This document shows positions 1-9,147 of a DNA stretch of 64,000 nucleotides, piece after piece (position 1 is the first letter of the stretch; every line of letters begins with the position of its first letter). Made by a program: the position numbers and the translations under genes. Origin of the DNA: Gemmatimonas sp. (GTDB lineage Bacteria > Gemmatimonadota > Gemmatimonadetes > Gemmatimonadales > Gemmatimonadaceae); assembly GCF_031426495.1 (NCBI RefSeq), contig NZ_JANPLK010000080.1:141818-205817 (forward strand). The letters run 5' to 3'. The notes beneath the pieces were generated by a model. That model did not search any database and was not told the DNA's origin. It worked only from the letters and a program-made list of their open reading frames with translations.

Positions 1-2
1 CC

Positions 3-536
3 GTCGACAGCGCCAAGTTCGTGGCGATGGGCCCGGGAATGCACGCCACGACCGGCCCGGCGATCACGTACTGGAACCCCGAGATGAAGGGGAAGGGCGA
101 TTACGTCGTGAAGGCCACGTTCTCCGAGCGCGAGTATATGGGCCTCAACAACCATCCGCACCCGTACGGCATCGTCATGGGCGGGAACGACATGGGGACG
201 GACAACGAGAGCTACCTGTACTGCGCCGCCTACGGCAACGGCAACTTCATTGTGCGCGGCATGGGCCCGGCACCGTTCCAGATGAACGGTCGTGGCGGCA
301 CCAGCGAGGCCGTGCACAAGGCCGAAGCGAAGGGCAAGCCGGTGACGCAGGAAATCGCCATGCAGGTGAAGGGCGACAAGGTCTCGTGCATCATCAACGG
401 CACCGAAGTGGCCAGCTACAGCAAGACCGAGCTGGTGGCCGCCGGCAAGCTCAAGAGCACGGATGGCGTGGTCGGTTTCCGCATGGGTCACAACACCGAT
501 GCGCACATCGCCGGCTTCTCGATCGGCAAGCCGTGA
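3..536 (+). CDS. C-terminal part of a secreted jelly-roll (DUF1080/LamG-like) protein
   Basis: This reading frame is open at the left edge of the window and ends at TGA 534-536, so the true start lies outside; 177 codons are visible. The sequence alternates short beta strands (YVVKATFSE, YLYCAAYGNGNFIV, EIAMQVKGDKVSCIINGTEV, DGVVGFRMGHNTDAHIAGFSI). This is the pattern of concanavalin-like jelly-roll domains such as DUF1080 (3-keto-disaccharide hydrolase-like), which bind or cut glycans. No catalytic residue can be named from this fragment. The next gene starts at the base after the stop, so the two may be cotranscribed. Confidence 0.6.
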   Translation, partial: VDSAKFVAMGPGMHATTGPAITYWNPEMKGKGDYVVKATFSEREYMGLNNHPHPYGIVMGGNDMGTDNESYLYCAAYGNGNFIVRGMGPAPFQMNGRGGTSEAVHKAEAKGKPVTQEIAMQVKGDKVSCIINGTEVASYSKTELVAAGKLKSTDGVVGFRMGHNTDAHIAGFSIGKP

Positions 537-1469
537 GTGCGTGTGAGTAATACCGACACGGCGGCGCGCCAGCTGGATCGGCTGCGCGTCGCCGTCGTCG
601 GGGCGGGTGCCATCGGCGGCGTGCTCGGTGCCCGTCTGCAGCAGGCTGGCCACGATGTGGTCTTCATCGCGCGCGGCGCCACGCTGGCGGCGCTGCAGGC
701 ACGCGGCCTTGTGCTTGAAAGCATCGACGGCGACCTCACGCTGCCCTCGGTGCAGGCGACCCATGATCCCGCCACGGTAGGTGTCGTCGACGTGGTACTC
801 GTGTGCGTGAAGGCCACGCAGATCGCGAACCTTGCGCCCTCGCTCCGGCCACTGGTCGGGCCAGGCACGGCGGTGATTCCCGTCCAGAACGGGGTCGAGG
901 CCAGCCAACTGCTGGCCGCCGAGCTGGGTGAGGCCAACGTGCTCGAGGGGCTGGGTCGGGTGCTGGTCGAGCAGGTGGCCCCCGGGCACATCCGCCACAC
1001 GGCCGTGACGCCGATCATCGAGTTCGGCCCACGGGCCGGTGCGCCGGTGCATTCGGCGGCCTACGCGCAGATCTCCCGGTTTGCCGAGGCCCTGCGTGGT
1101 GCCGGACTGGTCGCGCAGATGCCCGACGACATGGGCGTGGCGCAGTGGGAGAAATTCCTGTTCATCGAGCCCATCGGCGCCGTCGGCGCCGCGGCGCGCG
1201 TATCGTTCGGTGTCGTACGATCGGTGCCGGCGTCGCGGGCGTTGCTCGATGCGGCGCTGCACGAAGTGCGAAACGTGGGTCGGGCCGTTGGTGTCACGTG
1301 GCCAGCCGACGCGATCGACCGCGTCTGGGCCCGCTACGATAGTCTGCCGGCGGACGGTTCGACGTCGCTGCAACGCGATCTCATGGCCGCCCGCCCGTCG
1401 GAATTCGAAGCGCAAACGGGCGCCGTGGTGCGCATCGGACGTGCGCATGGCGTGCCCGCCGGTGCATGA
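537..1469 (+). CDS. panE: 2-dehydropantoate 2-reductase family protein, C-terminus frameshifted
   Basis: The protein has 310 codons and begins at GTG 537, directly after the previous stop; GTG 543 is an alternative. The N-terminus carries the NADP-binding Rossmann motif GAGAIGG and the family pattern VIPVQNGVEA; the C-terminal half is helical, as in ketopantoate reductases, which reduce ketopantoate to pantoate for coenzyme A synthesis. The frame stops at TGA 1467-1469 after GVPAGA. The usual family ending, read as PPVHDVLYAVLLPTA, continues in the next frame from 1456 to 1518. About 18 C-terminal residues are therefore displaced by one frame. A hairpin at 1546-1582 follows. Confidence 0.75.
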   Translation: MRVSNTDTAARQLDRLRVAVVGAGAIGGVLGARLQQAGHDVVFIARGATLAALQARGLVLESIDGDLTLPSVQATHDPATVGVVDVVLVCVKATQIANLAPSLRPLVGPGTAVIPVQNGVEASQLLAAELGEANVLEGLGRVLVEQVAPGHIRHTAVTPIIEFGPRAGAPVHSAAYAQISRFAEALRGAGLVAQMPDDMGVAQWEKFLFIEPIGAVGAAARVSFGVVRSVPASRALLDAALHEVRNVGRAVGVTWPADAIDRVWARYDSLPADGSTSLQRDLMAARPSEFEAQTGAVVRIGRAHGVPAGA

Positions 1470-1545
1470 CGTGCTGTACGCGGTGCTGCTGCCGACGGCG
1501 CAGAGTGCCATGCACTGACGTTCGGTTACGGAACTGAACCATGTC

Positions 1546-1582
1546 ACGCGCGGTGATCGTCTATTAGACGGTCACCGCGCGT
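1546..1582 (+). terminator. Strong hairpin after the panE-like gene
   Basis: Arms 1546-1556 (ACGCGCGGTGA) and 1572-1582 (TCACCGCGCGT) are perfectly complementary. An inner CGTC/GACG pair (1558-1561 and 1567-1570) extends the stem. Only a weak T-rich stretch follows, so this is a likely but not textbook terminator. Confidence 0.55.
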
Positions 1583-1613
1583 TGTTCGCGGGTCACGATC
1601 GTCAGCACGTGCA

Positions 1614-1642
1614 TTGCAACGATTCTCAGCGACTTTCACAAT
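1614..1642 (+). promoter_or_regulatory. Candidate sigma-70 promoter for the cytochrome gene
   Basis: TTGCAA at 1614-1619 and CACAAT at 1637-1642 are separated by 17 bases, about 100 bases upstream of the cytochrome start at 1746. Each box matches four of six consensus positions. The rest of 1583-1745 shows no gene. Confidence 0.35.
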
Positions 1643-1745
1643 CCCGACGTAATTTTCATGGATATCCGGCCCCCTTCCTGCCGGATCATCGAACGAGTTG
1701 GCTGGGCGACGTCATCGTACGTCGCAGTCTTCAGGAGTAGCCGGC

Positions 1746-4316
1746 ATGAAGCTTCTGCTCGCGTTGTCTGGAATGATCACGTCGGTGACGATGATGGCAT
1801 CGTCCTCGCCGTTGTCCGATCCGGTCATCACCACATCCACGACCCCGTCCTCGCGCCCTGCAGGCGCGACGTCGGTGTCCACAACGACTGGCACACGGCC
1901 CAACGGCCGCATGCCCGCCACGCATCCGGTGTTGCATCCGATGCGCGCCACCAACACCACGGGGCGCGCGTTCACGCGCGAATCCGCCGGTGCGCGCGGC
2001 ATCACGATGGGTGCGCTCGACGATGTCGTGCAGCGCTACTGCGCCGGCTGCCACAATCCCACGCAGCGTCGCGGTAATCTCGATCTCAAGAGCTACTCGG
2101 TGACGTCGGCCAATGCCGCGTTGCCGACCTCGGAGAAGATGATCCGCAAGCTGCGCGCGCAGATGATGCCGCCGCCGGGATCGAAGCGCCCGACCGGCGA
2201 CACCCTCGATGCGCTGGTGGAAACGCTCGAACGCGTGGTCGATGGTGCGGCGCCGGTGAATCCCGGCACGCGCACTTTCCAGCGGTTGAATCGCCCCGAG
2301 TATGAGCGCGTGATCCGCGACCTGCTCGGGCTCGAAGTGACGTCCGGCGATTGGCTGCCGCTCGACACCAAGAGCGCGAACTTCGACAACATCTCCGACG
2401 TGCAATCGCTGTCGCCGACGTTGCTGGAGGGCTACCTCAATGCCGCCGCCGCCGTGAGCCGCATGGCGATCGGTGATCGCAAGGCGCCGGTCGGTCAGGC
2501 CACGTACAAGACGTCGCCGTTCGCGTCGCAGCATCCGTGGGATCATGTGGACGGCACGCCGTACGGCACGCGCGGCGGCCTGGTGCTGCTGCACACCTTC
2601 CCGGCCGATGGTGAGTACGAGTTCCGTCTCAACGTCGGTGGCGGCGTCGGTCGCCCGGTGGAAGACCTTGACATCTCCATCGACGGCGAGCGCGTGGCGC
2701 TGTTGCGCTACGATCGTGGTATTGCGCGCAACGGCGAATCAGCCGACGCGCCGTTGGGCGCCGACTTCATTCGCAGCGAACCGATCAAGGTGAAGGCAGG
2801 ACAGCGGAAAGTGTCCGTCGCGTTCGCGAAGTCGGCCGAAGGACCGTACGAAGATCTCATCAAGCCACATGAATGGTCGCGCGCTTCGAGCGGCACCGGC
2901 GCCGCCGGCACCACCGAGCCGCCGCCGCTCATGGAAGTGTTCGTCGCCGGCCCGTATCGCGTCACCGGCGTGTCCGACTCGCCCAGCCGCAAGCGCATCT
3001 TCAGCTGCGCACCAACGGCCGCCGCACAGCAGCGCGCCTGCGCGGAGCAGATCTTCACGCGCCTGGGCACGCGCGCCTATCGTCGCCCGCTCACGGCGAA
3101 CGACAAGGCGAGCTTGATGAAGTTCTATGAGCAGGGCGCCAAGAACGGCGGTGACAACGCGTTTGAAGAAGGCGTGCGACTCGGGCTGCAGGCGATGCTC
3201 GCCAGCCCGTACTTCGTGTTCCGCTTCGAAAAGGAGCCCACCACCACGGCGGCGGGCACCGACTACAGGATTGACGATCTCGAACTCGCCACGCGGTTGT
3301 CCTTTTTCTTGTGGAGCACGATTCCCGACGATCGCCTGCTGGCCTCAGCGCGCGCGAAGACGCTGCACACACCGGCCGTGTTTCAGGCGCAGGTGAAGCG
3401 CATGTTAGCCGATCCGCGTGCGGATGCATTGGCCACCCGCTTTGCCGCGCAGTGGCTGCGATTGCAGGATCTCGAGAAGGTGCACCCCGACGCGTTCCTC
3501 TTTCCCGACTTCGACCTGAAGCTCGCGCAGAGCATGCAGCGCGAAACGGAGTTGTTCTTCGAAGACGTCGTGAGCAACGATCGCAGCGTGCTCACGATGT
3601 TCTCGGCCGAGTCGACCTTCGTGAACGAGCGACTGGCGAAGCACTACGGCATTCCCAACGTGACCGGTGAAGGCTTTCGCAAAGTCGCGTACGCCGACGA
3701 CCAGCGTCGTGGCGTGCTCGGACACGGCAGCGTGCTGGTGCAGACGTCGCTGGGCAACCGCACGTCGCCGGTGCTCCGTGGCAAGTGGGTGATGGAAGTG
3801 CTGCTCGGCACGCCGCCGCCGCCGCCGCCGCCCAACGTGCCGGACCTCGAACAGACGCAGGGATCGAAGGAAGGCAAGCAGCTCACGACGCGCGAACGCA
3901 TGGAACTGCACCGTGCGAATCCGACCTGTCGCTCGTGCCACAACTTCATGGATCCGATCGGCCTCGCGCTCGACAACTTCGACGTGACCGGCAAGCTGCG
4001 CTATCGCGAGAACGGCGCGCTGCTCGATACGCGCGGTCAGCTGTACGACGGCACGGCGCTGACCACGCCGATCGATCTCAGCAAAGCGCTGCTGAAGCGG
4101 CCGTTGCCGCTGATGCGCAACTTCACCGAGAACCTGATGGCGTACGCGTTGGGCCGTCGCGTTGAAGACTACGATCAGACCACGGTGCGCACGATTACGC
4201 GTGACGCCGAGCGCAACAAGTACAAGTTCTCGTCGTTCGTGATGGGTGTGGTGAACAGCAAGGCCTTCCATAGCAAGCGCGCCGAGCCGGTCTCGGCTGA
4301 TGCGTCTCATAACTGA
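1746..4316 (+). CDS. Multi-domain PSCyt1/DUF1587/DUF1595/DUF1592/DUF1588/DUF1585 cytochrome
   Basis: The start at ATG 1746 is chosen because AGGAG lies at 1733-1737 and a signal-like segment MKLLLALSGM follows, giving 856 residues. The domain order follows the planctomycete cytochrome architecture: PSCyt1 with heme motif CAGCH at residues 99-103, DUF1587 (FQRLNRPEYERVIRDLLG), a carbohydrate-binding-like stretch, DUF1595 (AYRRPL), DUF1592 (ATRLSFFLWSTIPDD), DUF1588 with a second motif CRSCH at 728-732 followed by FMDPIG, and DUF1585. Two CxxCH motifs imply an exported c-type heme protein. Its substrate is unknown; related proteins are often proposed to act in extracellular polymer oxidation. 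The DUF1552 and ankyrin genes follow closely on the same strand. Confidence 0.85.
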   Translation: MKLLLALSGMITSVTMMASSSPLSDPVITTSTTPSSRPAGATSVSTTTGTRPNGRMPATHPVLHPMRATNTTGRAFTRESAGARGITMGALDDVVQRYCAGCHNPTQRRGNLDLKSYSVTSANAALPTSEKMIRKLRAQMMPPPGSKRPTGDTLDALVETLERVVDGAAPVNPGTRTFQRLNRPEYERVIRDLLGLEVTSGDWLPLDTKSANFDNISDVQSLSPTLLEGYLNAAAAVSRMAIGDRKAPVGQATYKTSPFASQHPWDHVDGTPYGTRGGLVLLHTFPADGEYEFRLNVGGGVGRPVEDLDISIDGERVALLRYDRGIARNGESADAPLGADFIRSEPIKVKAGQRKVSVAFAKSAEGPYEDLIKPHEWSRASSGTGAAGTTEPPPLMEVFVAGPYRVTGVSDSPSRKRIFSCAPTAAAQQRACAEQIFTRLGTRAYRRPLTANDKASLMKFYEQGAKNGGDNAFEEGVRLGLQAMLASPYFVFRFEKEPTTTAAGTDYRIDDLELATRLSFFLWSTIPDDRLLASARAKTLHTPAVFQAQVKRMLADPRADALATRFAAQWLRLQDLEKVHPDAFLFPDFDLKLAQSMQRETELFFEDVVSNDRSVLTMFSAESTFVNERLAKHYGIPNVTGEGFRKVAYADDQRRGVLGHGSVLVQTSLGNRTSPVLRGKWVMEVLLGTPPPPPPPNVPDLEQTQGSKEGKQLTTRERMELHRANPTCRSCHNFMDPIGLALDNFDVTGKLRYRENGALLDTRGQLYDGTALTTPIDLSKALLKRPLPLMRNFTENLMAYALGRRVEDYDQTTVRTITRDAERNKYKFSSFVMGVVNSKAFHSKRAEPVSADASHN

Positions 4317-4340
4317 TCCGACTTCCACGGAGATTGACCC

Positions 4341-5741
4341 ATGTCGTTCATGACGCAGAAAGCCCTCCCTCGCCGCACCTTCCTCCGGAACATGAGTGCC
4401 GTCATCGCACTCCCGTATCTCGATGCGATGGAACCGGCCGGCCGTTTCCTGGCCAAGGTGGGGGGCGCCGGTGCGCCGCTCACTGGTCACAAGCGCCTCG
4501 TGACCATTGAATCGGTGCATGGTGCCGCCGGCTCGAACACCTGGGGCGCCTCGAAGTATCTGTGGGCCCCAAAGGGAGTCGGTCGCGACTTCACGCTGAA
4601 TCCGGACGGCGCGCTGGCGCCGATGGAAGCGTGGAAGCACAAGATGTCGATCATCAGCAACACCGACGTGCGCATGGCCGAGGCGTTCGACGCGCAGGAG
4701 ATCGGCGGTGACCACTTCCGCTCCAGCGCGGTGTTCCTCACGCAGTCGCATCCGAAGCAGACGCAGGGCTCCGATCTGTACGTCGGCACGTCGTTCGACC
4801 AGATCGTCGCGCGCAAGATCGGACAGGACACGCCGATCCCGTCGATGCAGCTGTGCATCGAGAATCTGGACCAGGCCGGCGGCTGCTACTACAACTACGC
4901 CTGCGCCTACACCGACACGATCAGCTGGGCCTCGCCCACGGAACCGCTGCCGATGATCCGCAATCCGCGTGCGGCGTTCGATCTGCTGTTCGGTGCCGGC
5001 ACGAGCAACGCCGACCGTTCGGCTCGTCGCAAGGACAACGGCAGCATTCTCGACTGGGTCGTCGGTGAGATGTCGTCGCTGAAGCGCGAACTGGGTGCCA
5101 CCGATCGCCGTCGTGTCGATCAGTATCTCGAGAACGTGCGCGAACTCGAGCGTCGCATTCAGAAGGTCGAAGCGAAGAACGTGAGCGGCGACGAGCGTCT
5201 GCTGCCTGAAGCGCCAGCCGGTGTGCCCGATTCGTTCGAAGAGCACATGAAGTTGATGTTCGACATCCAGGTGCTGGCGTTCCAGTCGGACATGACGCGC
5301 GTGTTCTCGTTCAAGACCGGTCGTGACGCGTCCAGCCGCACGTTCCCGGAATCAGGCTCGAACAAGGGCTTTCACCCGGCGTCGCACCATGGTGGACGCG
5401 AGTCGGCGATTCTCGAGTTCAGTCAGATCAATCGCTATCACATGTCGATGCTGCCGTACTTCCTGCAGCGTTTGCAGGACACCAAGGAAGGTGATGGCAC
5501 GATGCTCGACAATACCACGATCCTGTACGGCTCGCCGATGGCCGACGCAAACATCCATAACCATCGCCGCTGCCCGCTGCTGCTGATGGGTGGCGACAGC
5601 ACGTTCGTGCCGGGTGGCACGCACCTGCGCGCGCCGGACGGCACACCGATGGCCGACGTGATGCTCTCGCTGCTGCACAAGTACAACATCGACGTGCCGA
5701 GCTTTGGTGACAGTCTGTCGCCGTTCGCGCTCTACGCCTGA
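4341..5741 (+). CDS. DUF1552 family protein, Tat-type export signal
   Basis: ATG 4341 follows a GGAG at 4329-4332 and gives 466 residues. The N-terminus has RRTFL at residues 11-15 followed by a hydrophobic run, a twin-arginine signal. The body matches the DUF1552 family: AFDAQEIGGDHFRSSAVFL, the Asn-rich MADANIHNHRRCPLLLMGG and the C-terminal DSLSPFALYA. DUF1552 genes are characteristically paired with DUF1592 cytochromes, as here with a 24-base gap. The biochemical role is unknown. Tat export suggests the protein folds, perhaps with a cofactor, before leaving the cytoplasm. Confidence 0.85.
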   Translation: MSFMTQKALPRRTFLRNMSAVIALPYLDAMEPAGRFLAKVGGAGAPLTGHKRLVTIESVHGAAGSNTWGASKYLWAPKGVGRDFTLNPDGALAPMEAWKHKMSIISNTDVRMAEAFDAQEIGGDHFRSSAVFLTQSHPKQTQGSDLYVGTSFDQIVARKIGQDTPIPSMQLCIENLDQAGGCYYNYACAYTDTISWASPTEPLPMIRNPRAAFDLLFGAGTSNADRSARRKDNGSILDWVVGEMSSLKRELGATDRRRVDQYLENVRELERRIQKVEAKNVSGDERLLPEAPAGVPDSFEEHMKLMFDIQVLAFQSDMTRVFSFKTGRDASSRTFPESGSNKGFHPASHHGGRESAILEFSQINRYHMSMLPYFLQRLQDTKEGDGTMLDNTTILYGSPMADANIHNHRRCPLLLMGGDSTFVPGGTHLRAPDGTPMADVMLSLLHKYNIDVPSFGDSLSPFALYA

Positions 5742-5749
5742 GACGAACC

Positions 5750-7927
5750 ATGATCGATCGAAACGGAGTCCTGGTCGGTGTGGCGGGTGCGCTCGTGCTG
5801 TTGTCGGGCGCGCTCTCGCCGATGGCGGCACAGGATACGAAATCGGTAGTGCGGGTGGCCGCCGCCAAGTCTGAAACGACGCCAGCCACCCGGGTCGCAC
5901 CCTCAGTGGCCGACGCGGCGATGCAGGGCGACATCGCGAAGGTGCGCGCGTTGCTCGCGCAGCAGAGCGATGTGAACGTAGCCCAAGGTGATGGCATGAC
6001 CGCGTTGCATTGGGCCGCCGATCGTGGGGATGCCGCGATGACGGCGCTGCTGCTGCGTTCCGGCGCCAAGCTCACGGGCACGACGAAGAACGGCGGCTAC
6101 GCACCGCTGCACGTGGCCGCGCGAGCCGGACACGGCGCGATCGTGCAGGCGTTGATGGCTGCCGGCGCCGATGCGAAGTCGCTCACCGCCACGGGTGCGA
6201 CCGCGATGCACCTCGCGGCTGCGGCCGGTGATGCGGCGTCGGTGAAGGCGTTGTTGGCGAAGAAGGCCGATCCCAATGCGCGCGAATCGGCGTGGGGGCA
6301 AACGCCGCTGATGTTCGCGGCGGCGGAGAATCGTGGCGAGGCGGCGCGTGCGCTGCTGGCCGGCGGTGCCGATCCATCGATCCGCACGAAGATGGTGGAT
6401 CTCACTGAAGAGCTGGCGCGTCAGCAGGCCGCAGCCAAGAAGCGCAATGAAGTGCTCTTCTCGTATCTGCCGCAGAAGACGCGCGATTCGATCATTGATG
6501 CTTCGGCCAAGGCGGCTGAGAAGTTGATGGCCGATGCGGCGGCCGCGCGCAATCGTGCGGCGGCAACGGCGGGGATGGCCGTACCGGCGGCGGCGGCGGC
6601 GGCTCCGGCTCCAGCGGCTGTCGCGGCGTCGGCGCCCGCGGCCGCAGGAGCGGCAACGCCAGCAGCAGCGACTCCAGCTGTCGCGGCGGCACCCGCGCCC
6701 AAAGCTGACCCCGCGTTACGCGGCTACAAGATCGGCGTCGCCGCGCCTCCGACGAATGACCTCACGCCGGCGCAGATCCAGCAGGCGATCGAAGCCGGTC
6801 GTGCGCTCTTCTCGTCAGGTCCGGTGGCCAAGACCACCGAGTCGGCCGAGCTGTTCGAAGGCCAGGTGGCTGGCTACGAGGCGACGGTGGGCAGCATGGG
6901 TGGTATGACGGCGCTGCATCATGCGGCGCGTCAGGGCAACATCGATGCGGCGCTAGCCATCCTCGATGGCGGTGCGAAGATCGATGAAGTCACCACGAGT
7001 GACAGCACCACTGCGCTGCTCATGGCGGCGATCAACGGTCACTTCGATCTGGCGATGGCGCTCGTGAAGCGCGGCGCGAATGTGAAGATCGGCAGCGTCG
7101 CTGGCCTCACGCCGCTGTACGCGGCACTCAACACGATGTGGGCGCCGCGCTCGCGCTATCCGCAGCCGCAGGCGGTGCAGACGCAGAAGGTCACGCACAT
7201 CGAACTGATGGACGCGATGCTGACCGCCGGTGCGGATCCCAACGTGCGTCTCAAGAAGAACCTGTGGTTCTTCGCTTTCAACAACTGCGGCAACGCCAAC
7301 TGCGGTCTCGAAGCGCTCGACGGAACGACGCCCTTCTGGCGTGCCACGTATGCGGTCGACGTGGAAGCGATGAAGTTGCTCAAGGATCGCGGCGCGATTG
7401 ATACGTTGCCGTCGGTTCGTCCGGTGGCGGCCAATCGCGCGAACCGTGCCCGAATCGCGGGTGGCGCTGGCGGCGCCGGTGGCCCGGGAGAACTTCCAGC
7501 GCAGTTCGTGATGCCGCCCGACATCGACTCGGCATCGAAGGCCGTGCCCCCCGGCATCGGCATTTATCCGGTGCACGCCGCCGCCGGTGTCGGCTATGGC
7601 AACGGTTTCGCCGGCAATTCACATCGGCACGCCGCCGATGGCTGGATGCCGGCCATGAAGTACCTCGTGGAAGTGCTCCATGTCGACGTCAATCAACGCG
7701 ATGTAAACGGATACACGCCGTTGCATCACGCCGCCGCGCGCGGCGACAACGACATGATCAAGTATCTCGTTAGCAAGGGCGCCGACGTGAAAGCCGTGGC
7801 TCGCAACGGCATGACCACGGTGGATATGGCCAACGGTCCCGTGCAGCGGTTGCGCCCATTCCCCGAGACGATCCAGTTACTCGAGAAGATGGGCGCCAAG
7901 AACAGCCATCGGTGCGTGGCCTGTTGA
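5750..7927 (+). CDS. Secreted ankyrin-repeat protein
   Basis: The protein has 725 residues and starts 8 bases after the DUF1552 stop. The signal peptide is about residues 1-27, ending MAAQ. Ankyrin repeats (GMTALHWAADRGDAAMTALLL, APLHVAARAGHGAIVQALM, AMHLAAAAGDAASVKALLA) fill the N-terminal third. A low-complexity Ala/Pro linker (about residues 265-320) follows, then more repeats, including GYTPLHHAAARGDNDMIKYL near the end. Two Cys pairs stand out, NNCGNANCGLE and the extreme C-terminal RCVAC. Ankyrin repeats mediate protein binding. Its position behind the cytochrome and DUF1552 genes suggests it organises that extracytoplasmic complex, which is inference. Confidence 0.8.
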   Translation: MIDRNGVLVGVAGALVLLSGALSPMAAQDTKSVVRVAAAKSETTPATRVAPSVADAAMQGDIAKVRALLAQQSDVNVAQGDGMTALHWAADRGDAAMTALLLRSGAKLTGTTKNGGYAPLHVAARAGHGAIVQALMAAGADAKSLTATGATAMHLAAAAGDAASVKALLAKKADPNARESAWGQTPLMFAAAENRGEAARALLAGGADPSIRTKMVDLTEELARQQAAAKKRNEVLFSYLPQKTRDSIIDASAKAAEKLMADAAAARNRAAATAGMAVPAAAAAAPAPAAVAASAPAAAGAATPAAATPAVAAAPAPKADPALRGYKIGVAAPPTNDLTPAQIQQAIEAGRALFSSGPVAKTTESAELFEGQVAGYEATVGSMGGMTALHHAARQGNIDAALAILDGGAKIDEVTTSDSTTALLMAAINGHFDLAMALVKRGANVKIGSVAGLTPLYAALNTMWAPRSRYPQPQAVQTQKVTHIELMDAMLTAGADPNVRLKKNLWFFAFNNCGNANCGLEALDGTTPFWRATYAVDVEAMKLLKDRGAIDTLPSVRPVAANRANRARIAGGAGGAGGPGELPAQFVMPPDIDSASKAVPPGIGIYPVHAAAGVGYGNGFAGNSHRHAADGWMPAMKYLVEVLHVDVNQRDVNGYTPLHHAAARGDNDMIKYLVSKGADVKAVARNGMTTVDMANGPVQRLRPFPETIQLLEKMGAKNSHRCVAC

Positions 7928-7945
7928 TACGTCGCGCCTGAATCG

Positions 7946-8974
7946 CTACGGCTTCTTCTCCCCCGCGAGGAGGAGCCCGATGTGATCCTGCGCCTGCTGC
8001 AGCGCGCCCTCACCGTCGCCCCAGCCGACACGACCGTCGGCGTTGTTGTCGGAGCCGGCGATCAGCTGATCGCACATTGATACCAGCTGCGACACGAGCG
8101 CCGCCGCGGCCGCGGCGGTGGTTGCCCCCTGAATCTGCTTGGCGATCGCGATCGCCTGATCGCCCCGCGCCATCGCGCTCCGCGCGGCCGTCGCGATGTG
8201 CACCGCGTGCGTCTTCACGTTCGCCGACGCGGTCGGCTCCTTGGCCGCGAGCTCCACGTGCTGTGCAATGCCGCCAGCCGCGCGCTTCATCCCGAAGCCC
8301 TTGCCGGGGCCACTGGCCGCCTGCGTGGGGTCGATCGCATGAATCACATGCCCCGCGTGCGTCTGCATAGACTGCAGGTTGTCCGGCGTGCGGGCGGCAA
8401 AGGCGGCATGCTGCGCGGCAATCTTCGCCTCGACCAACGCCATCGGCAGGAAGCCCGACTTGTCGGGCGTGTCCATGAAGCTCGAAACCACATGACCCAC
8501 GTGCGTACCGACCAGACCGGGCGGCAGTGACGACGCGGCCACGGCACCCGGCGCCAGCGGTGCGGCCGCGACAACACCCGGCAGCGGTGCGCCAGTAACA
8601 ACCGACAGGATGCTGTCGAACTGCGCGCGCAGTGTCGCGTTGCTGCTGACGAGAAAGCGACGCTTCGAGAAGACGGAGTCGGCCATCCCCTTCTTGGCGA
8701 GGGCCTCGGTGATCATCGCGCGCTTCTTCTGCTGCAGCTCGAGCTGCGCCTCCTTCGTCTTGTTCTTCTGCTGGGCCGCCTTGTTGTCGCTTGAATCGTG
8801 TATGGCGGACACGACCAGGTGCGCTTCCACCAAAGCCCGCACTTCGGCGAGCGTGAGAGTGGGGGCAGACGCGGGAGCGCTGCCCGTGCTCTGCGCGGCG
8901 AGCGGCGTGGCGGCGAAGACGGCAGCCGTGCATGTCAGCGCCAGAACGGCGCGCGGGCGGACAGGGAAGGCCAT
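7946..8974 (-). CDS. Secreted histidine-rich protein with EF-hand-like loop, unknown function
   Basis: I do not recognise the family. The start ATG at 8974 gives a signal peptide of about 27 residues ending TPLAAQ and a mature helical, Ala-rich protein (342 residues in all). Three spaced segments share a His pattern: THVGHVV, THAGHVIHAID and THAVHIATA. Near the C-terminus DNNADGRVGWGD has acidic or amide residues at the positions of an EF-hand or dockerin calcium loop. A Gln/Lys-rich region (about residues 62-90) may form a coiled coil. The gene converges on the ankyrin gene with 18 bases between stops. Metal or heme binding by the His repeats is possible but unproven. Confidence 0.65.
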   Translation of the reverse strand: MAFPVRPRAVLALTCTAAVFAATPLAAQSTGSAPASAPTLTLAEVRALVEAHLVVSAIHDSSDNKAAQQKNKTKEAQLELQQKKRAMITEALAKKGMADSVFSKRRFLVSSNATLRAQFDSILSVVTGAPLPGVVAAAPLAPGAVAASSLPPGLVGTHVGHVVSSFMDTPDKSGFLPMALVEAKIAAQHAAFAARTPDNLQSMQTHAGHVIHAIDPTQAASGPGKGFGMKRAAGGIAQHVELAAKEPTASANVKTHAVHIATAARSAMARGDQAIAIAKQIQGATTAAAAAALVSQLVSMCDQLIAGSDNNADGRVGWGDGEGALQQAQDHIGLLLAGEKKP

Positions 8975-9147
8975 GGTCCGGGAGGTGGGAGTCGATCGGG
9001 GGCACGTCGTTCACGCGCCCTGCGACACTATACGCACTCGACGCGCACTCCGCTCTGGCGAAGTTTCGATTTCGGCGGCATCGTCTCGCATCCAGTCACG
9101 TACCACCCCCGAGTACCCCCACCGTTCAACTGTTCCGAGGCACCGCC

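Noticed and set aside
3405..5246. Long minus-strand open frame (613 codons) opposite the cytochrome and DUF1552 genes
   Set aside because: It is rich in Arg/His/Val in the pattern of a GC-rich antisense shadow and crosses two well-supported genes.
6560..6710. Ala/Pro-coding low-complexity DNA in the ankyrin gene as a possible insertion or frameshift
   Set aside because: The frame stays open and ankyrin repeats resume after it, so it is a linker.
8010..9014. A second minus-strand frame (334 codons) over the His-rich protein
   Set aside because: It is the alternative frame of the same DNA, low-complexity Gly/Arg-rich and without a signal peptide; the 342-residue frame has one.
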